Below are positions 18,755-27,825 of a stretch of DNA of 64,000 bases, in pieces. The translations under genes and the position numbers were made by a program. The notes below the pieces were generated by a model. That model was not told where the DNA came from. It did no database searches and worked only from the letters and a program-made list of their open reading frames with translations. Every line of letters starts with the position of its first letter. The stretch's first letter is position 1. Source of the stretch: Chloroherpeton thalassium ATCC 35110 (GTDB lineage Bacteria > Bacteroidota > Chlorobiia > Chlorobiales > Chloroherpetonaceae); NCBI RefSeq assembly GCF_000020525.1, contig NC_011026.1, positions 2,648,001 to 2,712,000 of the forward strand. Direction: 5' to 3'.

Positions 18755-19884
18755 TTTTCCTCGTATCCGATTGCGCATGATTTGTATATGAATTCCAGAA
18801 GGACGCTGTTTTCTAAACTGAGCGGTTCGTTTGAAAGCAGCTCGTAGTAAAGTCCCGTTCGGCCAATTTTTTGCGAAATGGATGCGGCGAGCATCGCACC
18901 TTGTTGGGTTAAAATTTCCTTCGTGCAAGATTCCGGCAAAATGCCCCACACGATTTTATCACGCACATGTACGAACGAACACGCCGCCGCTACGACGAGC
19001 GGTTCACGGTTTAACCCTTCAAAATTTTTGGCAAAAATCTCCGATAGCGCTTCCGGCAAGTGCCGTGCGATGCCGGCTTGCATGGACGCCTTCGTTGCGC
19101 CGAAACGCTCGATATGCACTTTTATGGAACGCTGATTTTCCGGTGTGAGCGCCTGTTGTAATGCCAATGTTTTGCGAATTGCGCGAGAAACGCTTTTGCC
19201 AATCAGTTCGCCCAATTTGGAATGCTTGCCTGCGCTCGTAAGCGGCGTTTCGCCAGTGAGCGGACAGGCGACGGCGATTTGATCTGTGCCGGTGCCAGTC
19301 GCAAGGCCATCAGAATAGCGTGAATTTGCACCAAGTTCTTGTAAAACGGTGGTTTTGGCTTCGGTGGCGGTCATCACGGTTCGCACCATTGCGCCCTTCG
19401 TCACTTCTTGGTTGATTAAAACCATTGTGTTAATCGTGCCGTGCGGCTCGCGTCCGTTGGTGACGAGCGGTTCGTACGAGCCTTTTTTCTCCCAAACGGA
19501 GGCCGGATCGCCAGCGCGTCCAGCGTTCGTTTCCACACCGCCGGTGGCGATGGCCACAACTTCCAAATCGCGGAAACGCGCGGTTTCAATTGCGGCGCAG
19601 TTCATATTGGCTGCTGTGCCGAGCGAAACGGTTCGTTCTGGCAAATCATGCGCCTGACAGGTTTCTTCTAAATAAATTTCCGGCGTTTTGGTTACTGATT
19701 TCAATGATGAGCGATGATGCGCCGCCGGTTCGCAGAGCTGATGATTGAACATACACTCAATATCGTCGTAAAGTCCGCCGTTGACTCTGCACGTTGAAAT
19801 CACGCGATATGTTTTTTTAAATCGTACGAATACGATTTTTTCATTGCGATGCACTTCTGCGTCGCCATAAGTTCCTAATTTCAT
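18742..19884 (-). CDS. cbiZ: Adenosylcobinamide amidohydrolase
   Basis: CbiZ cleaves the amide between the corrin ring and the aminopropanol linker, yielding adenosylcobyric acid, and in some bacteria remodels pseudocobalamin. The 380-residue protein carries the family hallmarks AHHRSSLKSV near the N-terminus, AANMNCAAIE, and especially IATGGVETNAGRAGDPA followed by GTINTMVLIN and DGLATGTGTDQIAVA. It has a longer C-terminal region than short CbiZ proteins, with another 150 residues after the core. The ATG at 19884 was chosen; TTG at 19908 is possible. It lies 92 bp downstream of the corrinoid-binding lipoprotein gene and overlaps the nitrilase-like gene. Confidence 0.9.
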   Translation of the reverse strand: MKLGTYGDAEVHRNEKIVFVRFKKTYRVISTCRVNGGLYDDIECMFNHQLCEPAAHHRSSLKSVTKTPEIYLEETCQAHDLPERTVSLGTAANMNCAAIETARFRDLEVVAIATGGVETNAGRAGDPASVWEKKGSYEPLVTNGREPHGTINTMVLINQEVTKGAMVRTVMTATEAKTTVLQELGANSRYSDGLATGTGTDQIAVACPLTGETPLTSAGKHSKLGELIGKSVSRAIRKTLALQQALTPENQRSIKVHIERFGATKASMQAGIARHLPEALSEIFAKNFEGLNREPLVVAAACSFVHVRDKIVWGILPESCTKEILTQQGAMLAASISQKIGRTGLYYELLSNEPLSLENSVLLEFIYKSCAIGYEEKWTD

Positions 19885-19976
19885 AAGCTTTTGTTCGTTA
19901 TCTATCAAACTCGGTAAGGGAAATGGAGCCTGCTTTTCACTTTAGCCAAATCATAGCTCCCTCTTCTTGCCAAATC

Positions 19977-21230
19977 CTATTTAACCTGCTGGTAAAATGT
20001 TGTTTCCTGAACATCCGACGGGAGCTGTTCTTTTAGCTCTGGATGAAAAATGCTTATTAAATCTCCGAGAACTAAGTGTGGCTTCACGATGCCGTATTCC
20101 CAGTAAGCATTTCCCCCGTTCGCGTTAAGCTGTTTGTTGTTATTGAAAACGCGCCCGCTTCTGACGGATGAGAAATCTTTGAACCGACTGTCTTTTGCAA
20201 ATAATTCTTTCATGGAAGTGAGCGTGCCGGGGTTGATCCAAAAATCAGCTGCCAGGGCAACCGGATAAACGGCCTCGAAGTCCAGATTTAAGCTGCCTGT
20301 TCCTTTTTTACTGCTCCAGTGATAGCTTGCGCCCGCATCTTTTAAAAGGCAGGCGCCATAGCTTTCCCCAGCAGGAACAAACCATGAGTCTTTATAAGCC
20401 AGCCCTGTCAAAACACTTGGACGGACTGAAACGGAATCTGTCAGTTTGGCAAAGGATTGGTACGCCGACTCGATCTGGGCAAATTCTTCATTTGCAAGCG
20501 ATTCTTTATCTAACAATGCGGCCAACAATTTCATCCATTCGGCGCGACCCAACGGTGAGTTTTCCAGCCACTCACCAATAACCACCACAGGCGAGCCAGA
20601 TTCTATCAGAGTTTGATATTGGGAAAATTTTGTAGTTGGCAGCACCGTTACCAGCACCACATCCAACTGGCAAGCGAGCATCACCTCAAGATTTGGGCTA
20701 AACGCGTCGCCAATTTCTGAAATTTCACCCGCATCGATTCGCGATTTTATTTTAGGGGAATTGATAAACTCGGGAGTTGCCATTCCGACAATATTTTCTT
20801 CTGCGCCCAGCAGGGAAAAAAATCCGGCGTGCGTGGTGGTAAAAATAGCGGCTCGCTCAATTGGGGTTCGAACAACAGTCCAACTACGATACTGTTCAGG
20901 AACTGTGAAGTTTTTCGGCGCTAACACATACCGTAATGTATCGGCTTTATCTTGAAAGCCTTTGAAGATTCTGATGAGCTTTACACCATTTTCATAGTGA
21001 ATATCAAACCCTTTGGCGTATTTAATTTCCGATAATGGCTTTGTAAAAATGGCTAAGTCTGCGCTTGGCTTTTGAGCAGCTTGATGTGCTTTGTCAGCGC
21101 TTGGCTTTGAGCAAGCGTTGCATAGCAGAAGTAAGTATAGTAACGAGAGAAGGAATAAAATACGCGCTTTGCCAAAAAAGAAAAACGCACACTTTACCCC
21201 ACTTTGTGGAATATGTGTTTTTGCTTTCAT
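19977..21230 (-). CDS. BtuF-like corrinoid ABC transporter substrate-binding lipoprotein
   Basis: The roughly 417-residue protein has a hydrophobic leader (FLLSLLYLLLLCNAC) ending in a lipobox cysteine, so it should be an exported lipoprotein. The mature part has the class III periplasmic binding-protein pattern of iron-siderophore and B12 carriers: GAEENIVGMATPEF, SPNLEVMLACQLDVVLV and SGSPVVVIGEW, then a C-terminal lobe with GASYHWSSKKG. It is the first gene after the cobalamin riboswitch (start about 42 nt from its end), which supports corrinoid as ligand. No permease or ATPase partner (BtuC/BtuD) is in the window. The ATG at 21230 is preferred over an upstream GTG at 21248. Confidence 0.83.
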   Translation of the reverse strand: MKAKTHIPQSGVKCAFFFFGKARILFLLSLLYLLLLCNACSKPSADKAHQAAQKPSADLAIFTKPLSEIKYAKGFDIHYENGVKLIRIFKGFQDKADTLRYVLAPKNFTVPEQYRSWTVVRTPIERAAIFTTTHAGFFSLLGAEENIVGMATPEFINSPKIKSRIDAGEISEIGDAFSPNLEVMLACQLDVVLVTVLPTTKFSQYQTLIESGSPVVVIGEWLENSPLGRAEWMKLLAALLDKESLANEEFAQIESAYQSFAKLTDSVSVRPSVLTGLAYKDSWFVPAGESYGACLLKDAGASYHWSSKKGTGSLNLDFEAVYPVALAADFWINPGTLTSMKELFAKDSRFKDFSSVRSGRVFNNNKQLNANGGNAYWEYGIVKPHLVLGDLISIFHPELKEQLPSDVQETTFYQQVK

Positions 21231-21271
21231 GTCTGTTTTGCTTTGCACCCGAAGCGAATGAAAATATTTTG

Positions 21272-21446
21272 CGGCAGGTCTTCTGACTTTCCCGAATCCG
21301 ATCGGCCTTCCCTTCCAAAGAAAGTGGCTTACTCGCCGGATTGCTCCATTGATAAAACGAAAATCAATGCAGGATTACAGCAGCGGGGACTGTCTCGGAC
21401 TTTCACCGAATTCCCTATTCGTTGCCTAACGCAACACCGCAAGAAG
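21272..21446 (-). promoter_or_regulatory. Cobalamin riboswitch
   Basis: Read on the minus strand, the segment has the conserved core GGGAATTCGGTGAAAGTCC, then GACAGTCCCCGCTGCTGTAA, and ends with AAAGTCAGAAGACCTGCCGC, the well-known 3' element of AdoCbl aptamers. An upstream P1/P2-like helix (TTGCG...) precedes it. The aptamer ends about 42 nt before the ATG of the BtuF-like gene, so control is probably translational or by early termination. It should repress this import and salvage operon when coenzyme B12 is abundant. Confidence 0.95.
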
Positions 21447-21450
21447 GGAA

Positions 21451-21479
21451 ATTATACAGAAAAGAAGCGAGCCTGCCAA
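21451..21479 (-). promoter_or_regulatory. Sigma70-type promoter driving the riboswitch operon
   Basis: On the minus strand TTGGCA (21479-21474) and TATAAT (21456-21451) are separated by exactly 17 nt. Transcription would start close to 21444, at the 5' edge of the riboswitch. This spacing and the perfect -10 box make it a strong prediction from sequence alone. Confidence 0.8.
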
Positions 21480-21594
21480 ATTTTTTCCTGAGCAGAGTTT
21501 TTCATTTTTGTATGTATTGTTTCTTTTTTTTGGTTTGATTGTTTTATTCCAATAACAGAATTTAAAATATCATTTTATTTAAACAGTCACTCCC

Positions 21595-21636
21595 AATAAC
21601 CTCGCAAGTGCTATGGGATTTTCTTGCAAGGTTATT
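21595..21636. promoter_or_regulatory. Near-perfect inverted repeat between riboswitch promoter and PocR kinase gene
   Basis: AATAACCTCGCAAG (21595-21608) and CTTGCAAGGTTATT (21623-21636) pair with one mismatch around a 14-nt loop. There is no T-run after it, so it is more likely an operator or RNA structure than an intrinsic terminator. It lies about 90 bp upstream of the kinase start. Confidence 0.5.
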
Positions 21637-21723
21637 GTTTAAAAGAAAGATAAAGCTTAAACTTAGTGCTATTCTTTTTCCCTTACCAACGCCCTGTTTA
21701 TTGTTATGTAGGAGACTTTTACC

Positions 21724-24700
21724 ATGCCATGCGACCGAAATGTCTTAACGAATGAAAAATACGCATTTACGGATTTGGTTGCGCTCTCCCGTTTGCAAGT
21801 CATGCTTGAGAATTTTTCTGAAATCACTGGATTTTCAACAGAATTGGTTTCATTTCCTGAGCAGACCCTACTCATACAAACCCGCTCTTATGAGGCTATC
21901 ACAAAAATTTTGAAAGCTTGCCCCAAGCAAGCAAGCCTTTTTCGGCAAACCCGTTTGGCACTCACCAATCAGCTTCAAGCAACAAAAACCTTATGTATTC
22001 ATCATTGTAAAAATGAACTCGTGCTGGGCGCGATTCCGGTTGTGGTAGAAGGGCTGCATCTTGCTGATTTTTTTTCGGGATATGTTTTCTTCGAACATCC
22101 TGATCATAACGCAGCTCAGAAACTTAGCGAGCAAGAACCATTATGCGAGAGCGAGATCTATCTTGAAGCCTTGCGCGAAATTCCCGTGGTTGCCGAAGCG
22201 ATGCTCAGAAAATCATTAGAGTTTTTAGCGCAAATGGTCAGTGCGCTCGCCCTGAAAGGCCTTGCTGAATTGAGGGAAAGAGAAGCAAAAAAGCTCATTC
22301 AACAAAACGAAGAAAATCTTCTCACAACACTAAACTCCATCGGCGATGCGGTAATTTCCACGGACTTGAATGGAAATATTGTACGCATTAACCGTGTGGC
22401 TGAATCGCTCACAGGCTATCGTTATGAAGAAGTTAAAGGCAAGCCGCTAACAAGCTGTTTTAGCATCTTCCATGCGAAAACTGGCAAGTTAGCCGAAGAT
22501 CCGGTTCAAAAGGTTTTAGAAATCGGAGAAATTGTTGCGCTATCAAACGATACGGTGCTTATTTCCAAACAGGGGAAAAAATATCAGATTGCCGACTCTG
22601 CCGCGCCGATCAAAGGCAGCGATGGAAAAACAACCGGCGTGGTGCTGGTTTTTCGAGATGTGAGCGAAGAATACAAAATGCGCCAAAAGCTCAAAGAAAA
22701 TGAAAAGCGATTGAAGCAAGCGCAGCGCATCGCGAAAATCGGCGACTTTACATGGAATGTGACGACTGGAAAGATTAGATGGTCGGAATCGCTTTTTGAC
22801 ATTCTTCAGTATGACAAATCAGAAGCGATTGATTACGCTAAAGTCAATGCAGAAATTCACCACCCACAAGATTTGCCACGAGTAACCCGCTGGCTCAACG
22901 ACGCTATTGCTTCTGGGAAAAACACACTTTCCCCCAACGAGTATCGACTCATTCGCAAAGACGGCCACATCATTTATGTGCGAGCAACCGGCGTCATTGT
23001 GAGAGATGAAAATAATTCTGTCAAAGTTTTCGCAACCGCACAAGATATTACCGAGCAGAAAGAAGCCGAACGAGAACGAGCGGCATTGGCGTCTTTTGTA
23101 CAAAACAGCCAAGACATTATTGTTGTGAAAGATTTAAACCGGCGGGTTGTGGCCACAAACATGGCATTTACCCTTGCCGCTGATAGAAAATCGATTTCAG
23201 AAATGCTCGGGAAAACAGATGCTGAAATTTTCAACATCCCTGAAGATGCCGATCCGATTCGCGCTTATATGTTGGACGATTTAAAAGCGATGAACTTGCC
23301 TGCTGGAGAGATGCTTGTTCGTGAAGAACCGGTGATTTTTCCTGGTGGCGAAGTTCGCACTTTTTTAACGCGCAAGTTTCCGATTCGTGATGACGCAGGC
23401 AATCCGATCTATGTTGGCATTATCTCGAACGATATTACCGAGCGAAAAGAGGCCAACCGGCTGCTCATAGAAAGCGAGGCGCGCTTCCGCCAGATTTATG
23501 AAAACATCTCGGCGGGCATTGCTGCCGTTTCGCTCGGCTTTCGAATTATCAGTGCCAATCAGGCCTATTGCCAAATGTTGGGTTATAGCGAGCAAGAACT
23601 GATTGGCAAACATCTTTCAGAGTTTACCCATCCTGAATCGTTAGAGGAAAACATCAACCAACAAACCCGTTTAGCCGCCGGTGAAATTGACCATTTTAGA
23701 ATGGAAAAGCAGTTCATTCATAAGTCCGGCAAATTGCTTTATGGGATACTTGATTCGAATCTGATTAGAAATCTAAGCGGCGAGCCGATTTATTTTCTTG
23801 GCAGCGTTGTCGATATCACCGAGAAAAAAGCTGCCGAAGAAGAAATCAGAGCGTCTGAAGCCAAATATAAATCCCTATTTGAAGGGATCAACGACGCGGC
23901 CTTCGTGCATCCAATAGATGAAGAACGTAAGAATTTTATTGAGGTCAATGAGACCGCGTGCAAATATTTGGAATACACCCGTGAGGAATTGCTAAAACTT
24001 TCGCCCAAAGACCTGACCCCAACTACCGATGTTACCGGTGCTCAATTTCGCGGAACTCGCGAAATAAGAGCTATACTCCTCAAAGAAAAACAGATTGTTT
24101 TCGAAATCGAGCTAGAAACTAAAAGCGGCAAGCGCATACCAGTAGAAATCAGCACGCGGGTTTTCCACATGGGCGGCGTACCATTTGCGCTTTCATTGGC
24201 GCGAGATATCACTGAGCGCAAACGAACCGAACAAGAACTGCACCGAATGGAAAAATTGGAAAGCATCGGGACACTTGCAGGCGGGATTGCGCACGATTTC
24301 AATAACCTTTTAATGGGAATTTTTGGAAAAATTTCTTTGGCCAAAACGGCGCTCGATAAAACACATCCAGCGGCTCGTTACTTAGATGGCGCAGAACAGG
24401 CGATGAATCGCGCAACCCGCTTAACCAAGCAATTGCTCACGTTCTCAAAAGGCGGTGCGCCGCTTAAAGAGCATGTCAACATTTTTGAACTGGTAGAAGA
24501 AATCACGCGCTTCGACCTTTCGGGCAGTAATGTAAAAGCGTTGTTCAATCAGCCGCAAAATTTATGGCTTGCGGATGTGGATAAGGGACAGATTCAGCAA
24601 GCTTTTTCAAACTTGATTATCAATGCAAGTCAGGCGATGCCTCGTGGCGGCCATCTCTACATTACCTTTGAAAATCGCGACGTGACAAATGCCAACAAAG

Positions 24701-25371
24701 AGCCAAACCTTGAGGCTGGCAAATACGTAAAAATCACCGTTCAGGATGAAGGCGTCGGGATTGATAAGAAAAACATCGATTATATTTTTGATCCTTACTT
24801 CACAACCAAACAGTCAGGAAGTGGACTGGGCTTAACAACAACCTACTCGATCATAAAAAAACATGGCGGCACAATCCATGTAGAATCGGAACTTGGCGTA
24901 GGAACTTCCGTTACTTTATTCTTGCCGGCTTCTAAAAAGAAGCAATTTGCCAATCCTTCCCCACCTTCCGAAACGTTTTCTCTCTCAACCGAAGAAGCCA
25001 AAATTCTAGTTATGGACGATGAAGAGCTGATTCTGGAAATCGTTTCTCACTTGCTTAAAAGTAAAGGGTTTGAAGTAGAAGCCGCTCTTGACGGCTGCAA
25101 GGCCATCGAACTTTATCAGAAAGCTTTTTCAGAAAGAAAACCTTTTGACGCGGTCATTATGGATCTTACTGTACCAGGAGGAATGGGCGGCAAAGATGCC
25201 ATCAATGGAATTTTAGAAATCGACCCGAATGCAAAGGTGATTGTTTCAAGCGGCTACACAAACGATTCCGTTATGTCAAACTATTCACAATACGGCTTCA
25301 AAGGAATTGTAGAAAAACCCTACACGCTGAAAACATTAATGACCGTGTTGCAAGCCATTCTAAGCGAGTAA
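21724..25371 (+). CDS. PocR-PAS hybrid sensor histidine kinase with receiver domain
   Basis: Residues 12-185 of this 1215-residue protein are a PocR-type sensory domain (ALSRLQVMLENFSEITGFST, then KTLCIHHCKNELVLGAIPVV with clustered Cys/His). About five PAS/PAC modules follow (for instance STDLNGNIVRINRVAE, then ISANQAYCQMLGYSEQEL and EVNETACKYLEY), each ending in a DITE/DVSE motif. The kinase core is LESIGTLAGGIAHDFNNLL (phospho-accepting His), then VQDEGVGIDKKN, DPYFTTK and GSGLGLTT. A C-terminal receiver has ILVMDDEELI and Asp in AVIMDLTVPGG. No membrane helix is seen, so it is cytosolic. A GGAG Shine-Dalgarno precedes the ATG. PocR domains are linked to propanediol and cobalamin regulation, and the gene is divergent from the B12 riboswitch operon, so corrinoid-related sensing is plausible. 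Confidence 0.87.
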   Translation: MPCDRNVLTNEKYAFTDLVALSRLQVMLENFSEITGFSTELVSFPEQTLLIQTRSYEAITKILKACPKQASLFRQTRLALTNQLQATKTLCIHHCKNELVLGAIPVVVEGLHLADFFSGYVFFEHPDHNAAQKLSEQEPLCESEIYLEALREIPVVAEAMLRKSLEFLAQMVSALALKGLAELREREAKKLIQQNEENLLTTLNSIGDAVISTDLNGNIVRINRVAESLTGYRYEEVKGKPLTSCFSIFHAKTGKLAEDPVQKVLEIGEIVALSNDTVLISKQGKKYQIADSAAPIKGSDGKTTGVVLVFRDVSEEYKMRQKLKENEKRLKQAQRIAKIGDFTWNVTTGKIRWSESLFDILQYDKSEAIDYAKVNAEIHHPQDLPRVTRWLNDAIASGKNTLSPNEYRLIRKDGHIIYVRATGVIVRDENNSVKVFATAQDITEQKEAERERAALASFVQNSQDIIVVKDLNRRVVATNMAFTLAADRKSISEMLGKTDAEIFNIPEDADPIRAYMLDDLKAMNLPAGEMLVREEPVIFPGGEVRTFLTRKFPIRDDAGNPIYVGIISNDITERKEANRLLIESEARFRQIYENISAGIAAVSLGFRIISANQAYCQMLGYSEQELIGKHLSEFTHPESLEENINQQTRLAAGEIDHFRMEKQFIHKSGKLLYGILDSNLIRNLSGEPIYFLGSVVDITEKKAAEEEIRASEAKYKSLFEGINDAAFVHPIDEERKNFIEVNETACKYLEYTREELLKLSPKDLTPTTDVTGAQFRGTREIRAILLKEKQIVFEIELETKSGKRIPVEISTRVFHMGGVPFALSLARDITERKRTEQELHRMEKLESIGTLAGGIAHDFNNLLMGIFGKISLAKTALDKTHPAARYLDGAEQAMNRATRLTKQLLTFSKGGAPLKEHVNIFELVEEITRFDLSGSNVKALFNQPQNLWLADVDKGQIQQAFSNLIINASQAMPRGGHLYITFENRDVTNANKEPNLEAGKYVKITVQDEGVGIDKKNIDYIFDPYFTTKQSGSGLGLTTTYSIIKKHGGTIHVESELGVGTSVTLFLPASKKKQFANPSPPSETFSLSTEEAKILVMDDEELILEIVSHLLKSKGFEVEAALDGCKAIELYQKAFSERKPFDAVIMDLTVPGGMGGKDAINGILEIDPNAKVIVSSGYTNDSVMSNYSQYGFKGIVEKPYTLKTLMTVLQAILSE

Positions 25372-25389
25372 AGTCAAGAGAAAGCCTCC

Positions 25390-25552
25390 ACTTCAATTCC
25401 ACATTGGTGCAATTAGATGAAAAGGTCTTTAAGTTCAGTTTTTCCTTGATGTATAAGTTTCAATTCCACATTATTGCAATTAGATGTAATATAAAAGTTA
25501 TACTATCCAGCGAATGACCTTCGTTTCAATTCCACATTGGTTTAATTTGGTA
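25390..25552 (-). CRISPR. Decayed three-repeat CRISPR remnant with the main array's repeat
   Basis: Three copies of the 30-bp repeat used by the large array lie at 25390-25419, 25457-25486 and 25523-25552, with spacers of 37 and 36 bp. Copy 1 differs in its first two bases, copy 2 has TTATTG for TTGGTG, and copy 3 has lost its last third (TTTAATTTGGTA in place of TGCAATTAGATG). It is about 10.3 kb from the main array, in the same repeat orientation. It fills most of the 339-bp gap between the kinase and dnaG. Confidence 0.85.
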
Positions 25553-25710
25553 GGTTTTTTACTTCTAAAGCAAAAATCCCAGCTGCATTAAAATACGCGC
25601 TTCCGTCTAAGAACATTCCCACCAATTGAACACACAACATCTTTTCGCTTTGCATTTTCCGGTTTATTTTATGCGATACTTTGAAATCGTCCGAGAAATA
25701 AGCTTGAGAC

Positions 25711-27639
25711 ATGAGAATTCCTGAGGAAAAAATAGATGAAATTCGCCGCAACCTCGACATCGTGGATGTCGTGTCCGATTATGTGCAGCTTCGGCGGGCG
25801 GGGAGCAATTTCAAGGCGCTCTCCCCTTTTACGAGCGAAAAAACGCCCTCGTTCATCGTTTCGCCCGAAAAGCAAATCTACAAATGTTTTTCCACCGGCA
25901 AAGGCGGCAATGTCTTCACCTTTGTGATGGAAATGGAGAAAATCGGGTTTATCGACGCCGTCAAAATGCTTGCGCCACGTGCGGGCGTCAGCCTTGCGGA
26001 ATTCGAACGCCACTCGCCCGACGCCGCCGCACCCTCCGACCCGAACGAGGAATACTACAACACGCTGACTTGGAGCGCCAAGTTTTTCCACAGCGCCATG
26101 AATTTGCCCGAAGGCAAAACTTGCTACGATTACTTCCGCGAGCGAGGCATTCTTCCTGAAACCATCTCGGCATTTGGCCTCGGCTACGCTTTTGACGATT
26201 GGGACAAGCTTCATCACGCCGCCCAAAAAGACGGCATTTCTTCGGAAATTCTCTCGGAACTCGGCTTGATCAAATACACCGAAAAAGGTCAAAAATATTA
26301 CGACGCCTTCCGCGCCCGCGCCATGTTTCCGATTTTTTCGCCCGGTGGAAAAGTCGTGGGCTTCGGCGGCAGAATTTTGACCGGCCAAAAGGATGCGCCC
26401 AAATACATCAACTCGCCGGAAAGCAAGATTTACGAGAAGTCCAAAATCCTTTTCGCCATGAATTTTGCAAAGGACGAAATCCGCCGGCGCGAGGAAGCCA
26501 TTTTGGTTGAAGGCTACATGGACGTGATTTCGCTGCATCAGGTCGGCATCAAAAATGCGGTGGCCTCGAGCGGCACGTCGCTCACCACCGAACAAGCCCG
26601 CCTGCTTAAGCGTTACACCAAAAACATATTATTTATATATGACGGCGACGCGGCGGGCATCAAAGCCATGATGCGCGGCATCGATGTGCTGATTGAAGAA
26701 GGCCTTCACGCCTCCGTCCTCACCCTGCCCGACGGCAACGACCCCGACAGCTTCGTTCGTGAGGAAGGCAAAGACACTTTTCTTTCGTTTATCAAAGCGC
26801 ATCGCTCGTCGTTTTTGGATTTCAAACTTCAAGTTTTGGAAAACGACGGCGGCTTTGAATCGCCGGAAGCCACGACGGAATCGATTCGCGCCCTGCTCGA
26901 AAGCCTCTCGAAATTGCCGGATGAACTGGCGCTTGAGATGTATTTGAAAGAGCTAAGCCAAAAGCTGGATGTCGGACTTAGCACGGTGCAAAAGGAGTTG
27001 GGGAAAATTCAAAATCGCCGCCGCAAACCCTCGCGCCAACCGATGCCCTCGAGCTATCCGGTTGAGGCGTTTCCCGAGCCGCTTCCCTTGCCGGAGCAAG
27101 CGCCGCCCGACGAGGAAATCGTCTCCGTTGCCGAGCGCACGTTTCTAAAAGCTTTTTTAGAAAGCACTTATCACGGCTTCACGGTTTTGGAATTTGTGGA
27201 TTCGCACAAGGAGATTTTCAACTTTCGCCACGATTGGACGCGCCTTATCGTGGATTTTATGCTGGCTCGCTATGAACATGCAAAGGCCGCCGACTCGCTG
27301 CAAAACTTCGACCTGCCGAACGAACTGAATTACTTGGACGACGAGGCCGCCCGCAATTTTATTTCCTCGCTGCTGGTCGATGAATCGGTCAGCGAAAAAT
27401 GGCCGACCGACTCGCCGAGCATGTACGCCCGCCGCTGCCTCAGCGCCTTTTTGGACGCCACCGGCAAACTGATTCTTTCGCGCTACACCGAGCAACGCCA
27501 CGCCGCCATGCAGGAAATGGAACAAACCGCCGACCCCGCCAAGCAGGAAGAAATTTTGCACCGCTTAAATTCGCTCCGAAAAGAAGAGCTTCAGGCAAAA
27601 AAGAACTTCGCGGAGGCCGTCAAAACAATCGTTTCTTAA
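25711..27639 (+). CDS. dnaG: DNA primase, zinc-finger ligands mostly lost
   Basis: This 642-residue primase makes RNA primers for replication. Residues 30-65 correspond to the CHC2 zinc-finger fold and read LSPFTSEKTPSFIVSPEKQI then YKCFSTGKGG, so the usual C-P-F-H and C-F-G-C ligands are S38, T41, C59 and T62; only one ligand remains. The catalytic core follows, with a Toprim domain holding AILVEGYMDVISLHQVG, VASSGTSLTTEQA and FIYDGDAAGIKAM. The C-terminal 200 residues should be the DnaB-interacting domain. Length and order are normal, so the gene is probably functional. The finger loss may be a lineage trait of Bacteroidetes/Chlorobi. The ATG at 25711 starts the family's N-terminus directly. 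Confidence 0.94.
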   Translation: MRIPEEKIDEIRRNLDIVDVVSDYVQLRRAGSNFKALSPFTSEKTPSFIVSPEKQIYKCFSTGKGGNVFTFVMEMEKIGFIDAVKMLAPRAGVSLAEFERHSPDAAAPSDPNEEYYNTLTWSAKFFHSAMNLPEGKTCYDYFRERGILPETISAFGLGYAFDDWDKLHHAAQKDGISSEILSELGLIKYTEKGQKYYDAFRARAMFPIFSPGGKVVGFGGRILTGQKDAPKYINSPESKIYEKSKILFAMNFAKDEIRRREEAILVEGYMDVISLHQVGIKNAVASSGTSLTTEQARLLKRYTKNILFIYDGDAAGIKAMMRGIDVLIEEGLHASVLTLPDGNDPDSFVREEGKDTFLSFIKAHRSSFLDFKLQVLENDGGFESPEATTESIRALLESLSKLPDELALEMYLKELSQKLDVGLSTVQKELGKIQNRRRKPSRQPMPSSYPVEAFPEPLPLPEQAPPDEEIVSVAERTFLKAFLESTYHGFTVLEFVDSHKEIFNFRHDWTRLIVDFMLARYEHAKAADSLQNFDLPNELNYLDDEAARNFISSLLVDESVSEKWPTDSPSMYARRCLSAFLDATGKLILSRYTEQRHAAMQEMEQTADPAKQEEILHRLNSLRKEELQAKKNFAEAVKTIVS

Positions 27640-27710
27640 CCCTCAGCGGTTTGAAAAGTGTTTGATATTCGCTTACTTGAAAAATGAAAGCCAAGAGACA
27701 AACGTCGCAT

Positions 27711-27788
27711 TGTCATGCTGAGCTTCTAGCGAAGCATCCATGCGTCCGGCTACTTTGGATTCTTCGGCTAAGAAGCCTCAGAATGACA
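27711..27788. repeat. Palindromic intergenic repeat, family R1, copy 3
   Basis: The element runs from TGTCATGCTGAGCTTCTAGC to AAGCCTCAGAATGACA and is inverted relative to the copy at 7319-7397. It lies downstream of dnaG and just before an R2 repeat, so two different repeat families occupy one gap. Confidence 0.85.
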
Positions 27789-27825
27789 CCGTTCTTTTTT
27801 GCGGCCGGGTTAAGCCGAACAAGAA

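Noticed and set aside
18755-18949. N-terminal extension of the nitrilase-like protein
   Set aside because: It lies inside the cbiZ coding sequence and has no family similarity; the ATG at 18754 gives the normal nitrilase start.
25669-26595. 308-residue ORF on the - strand
   Set aside because: It is antisense to dnaG, with composition explained by the primase codons.
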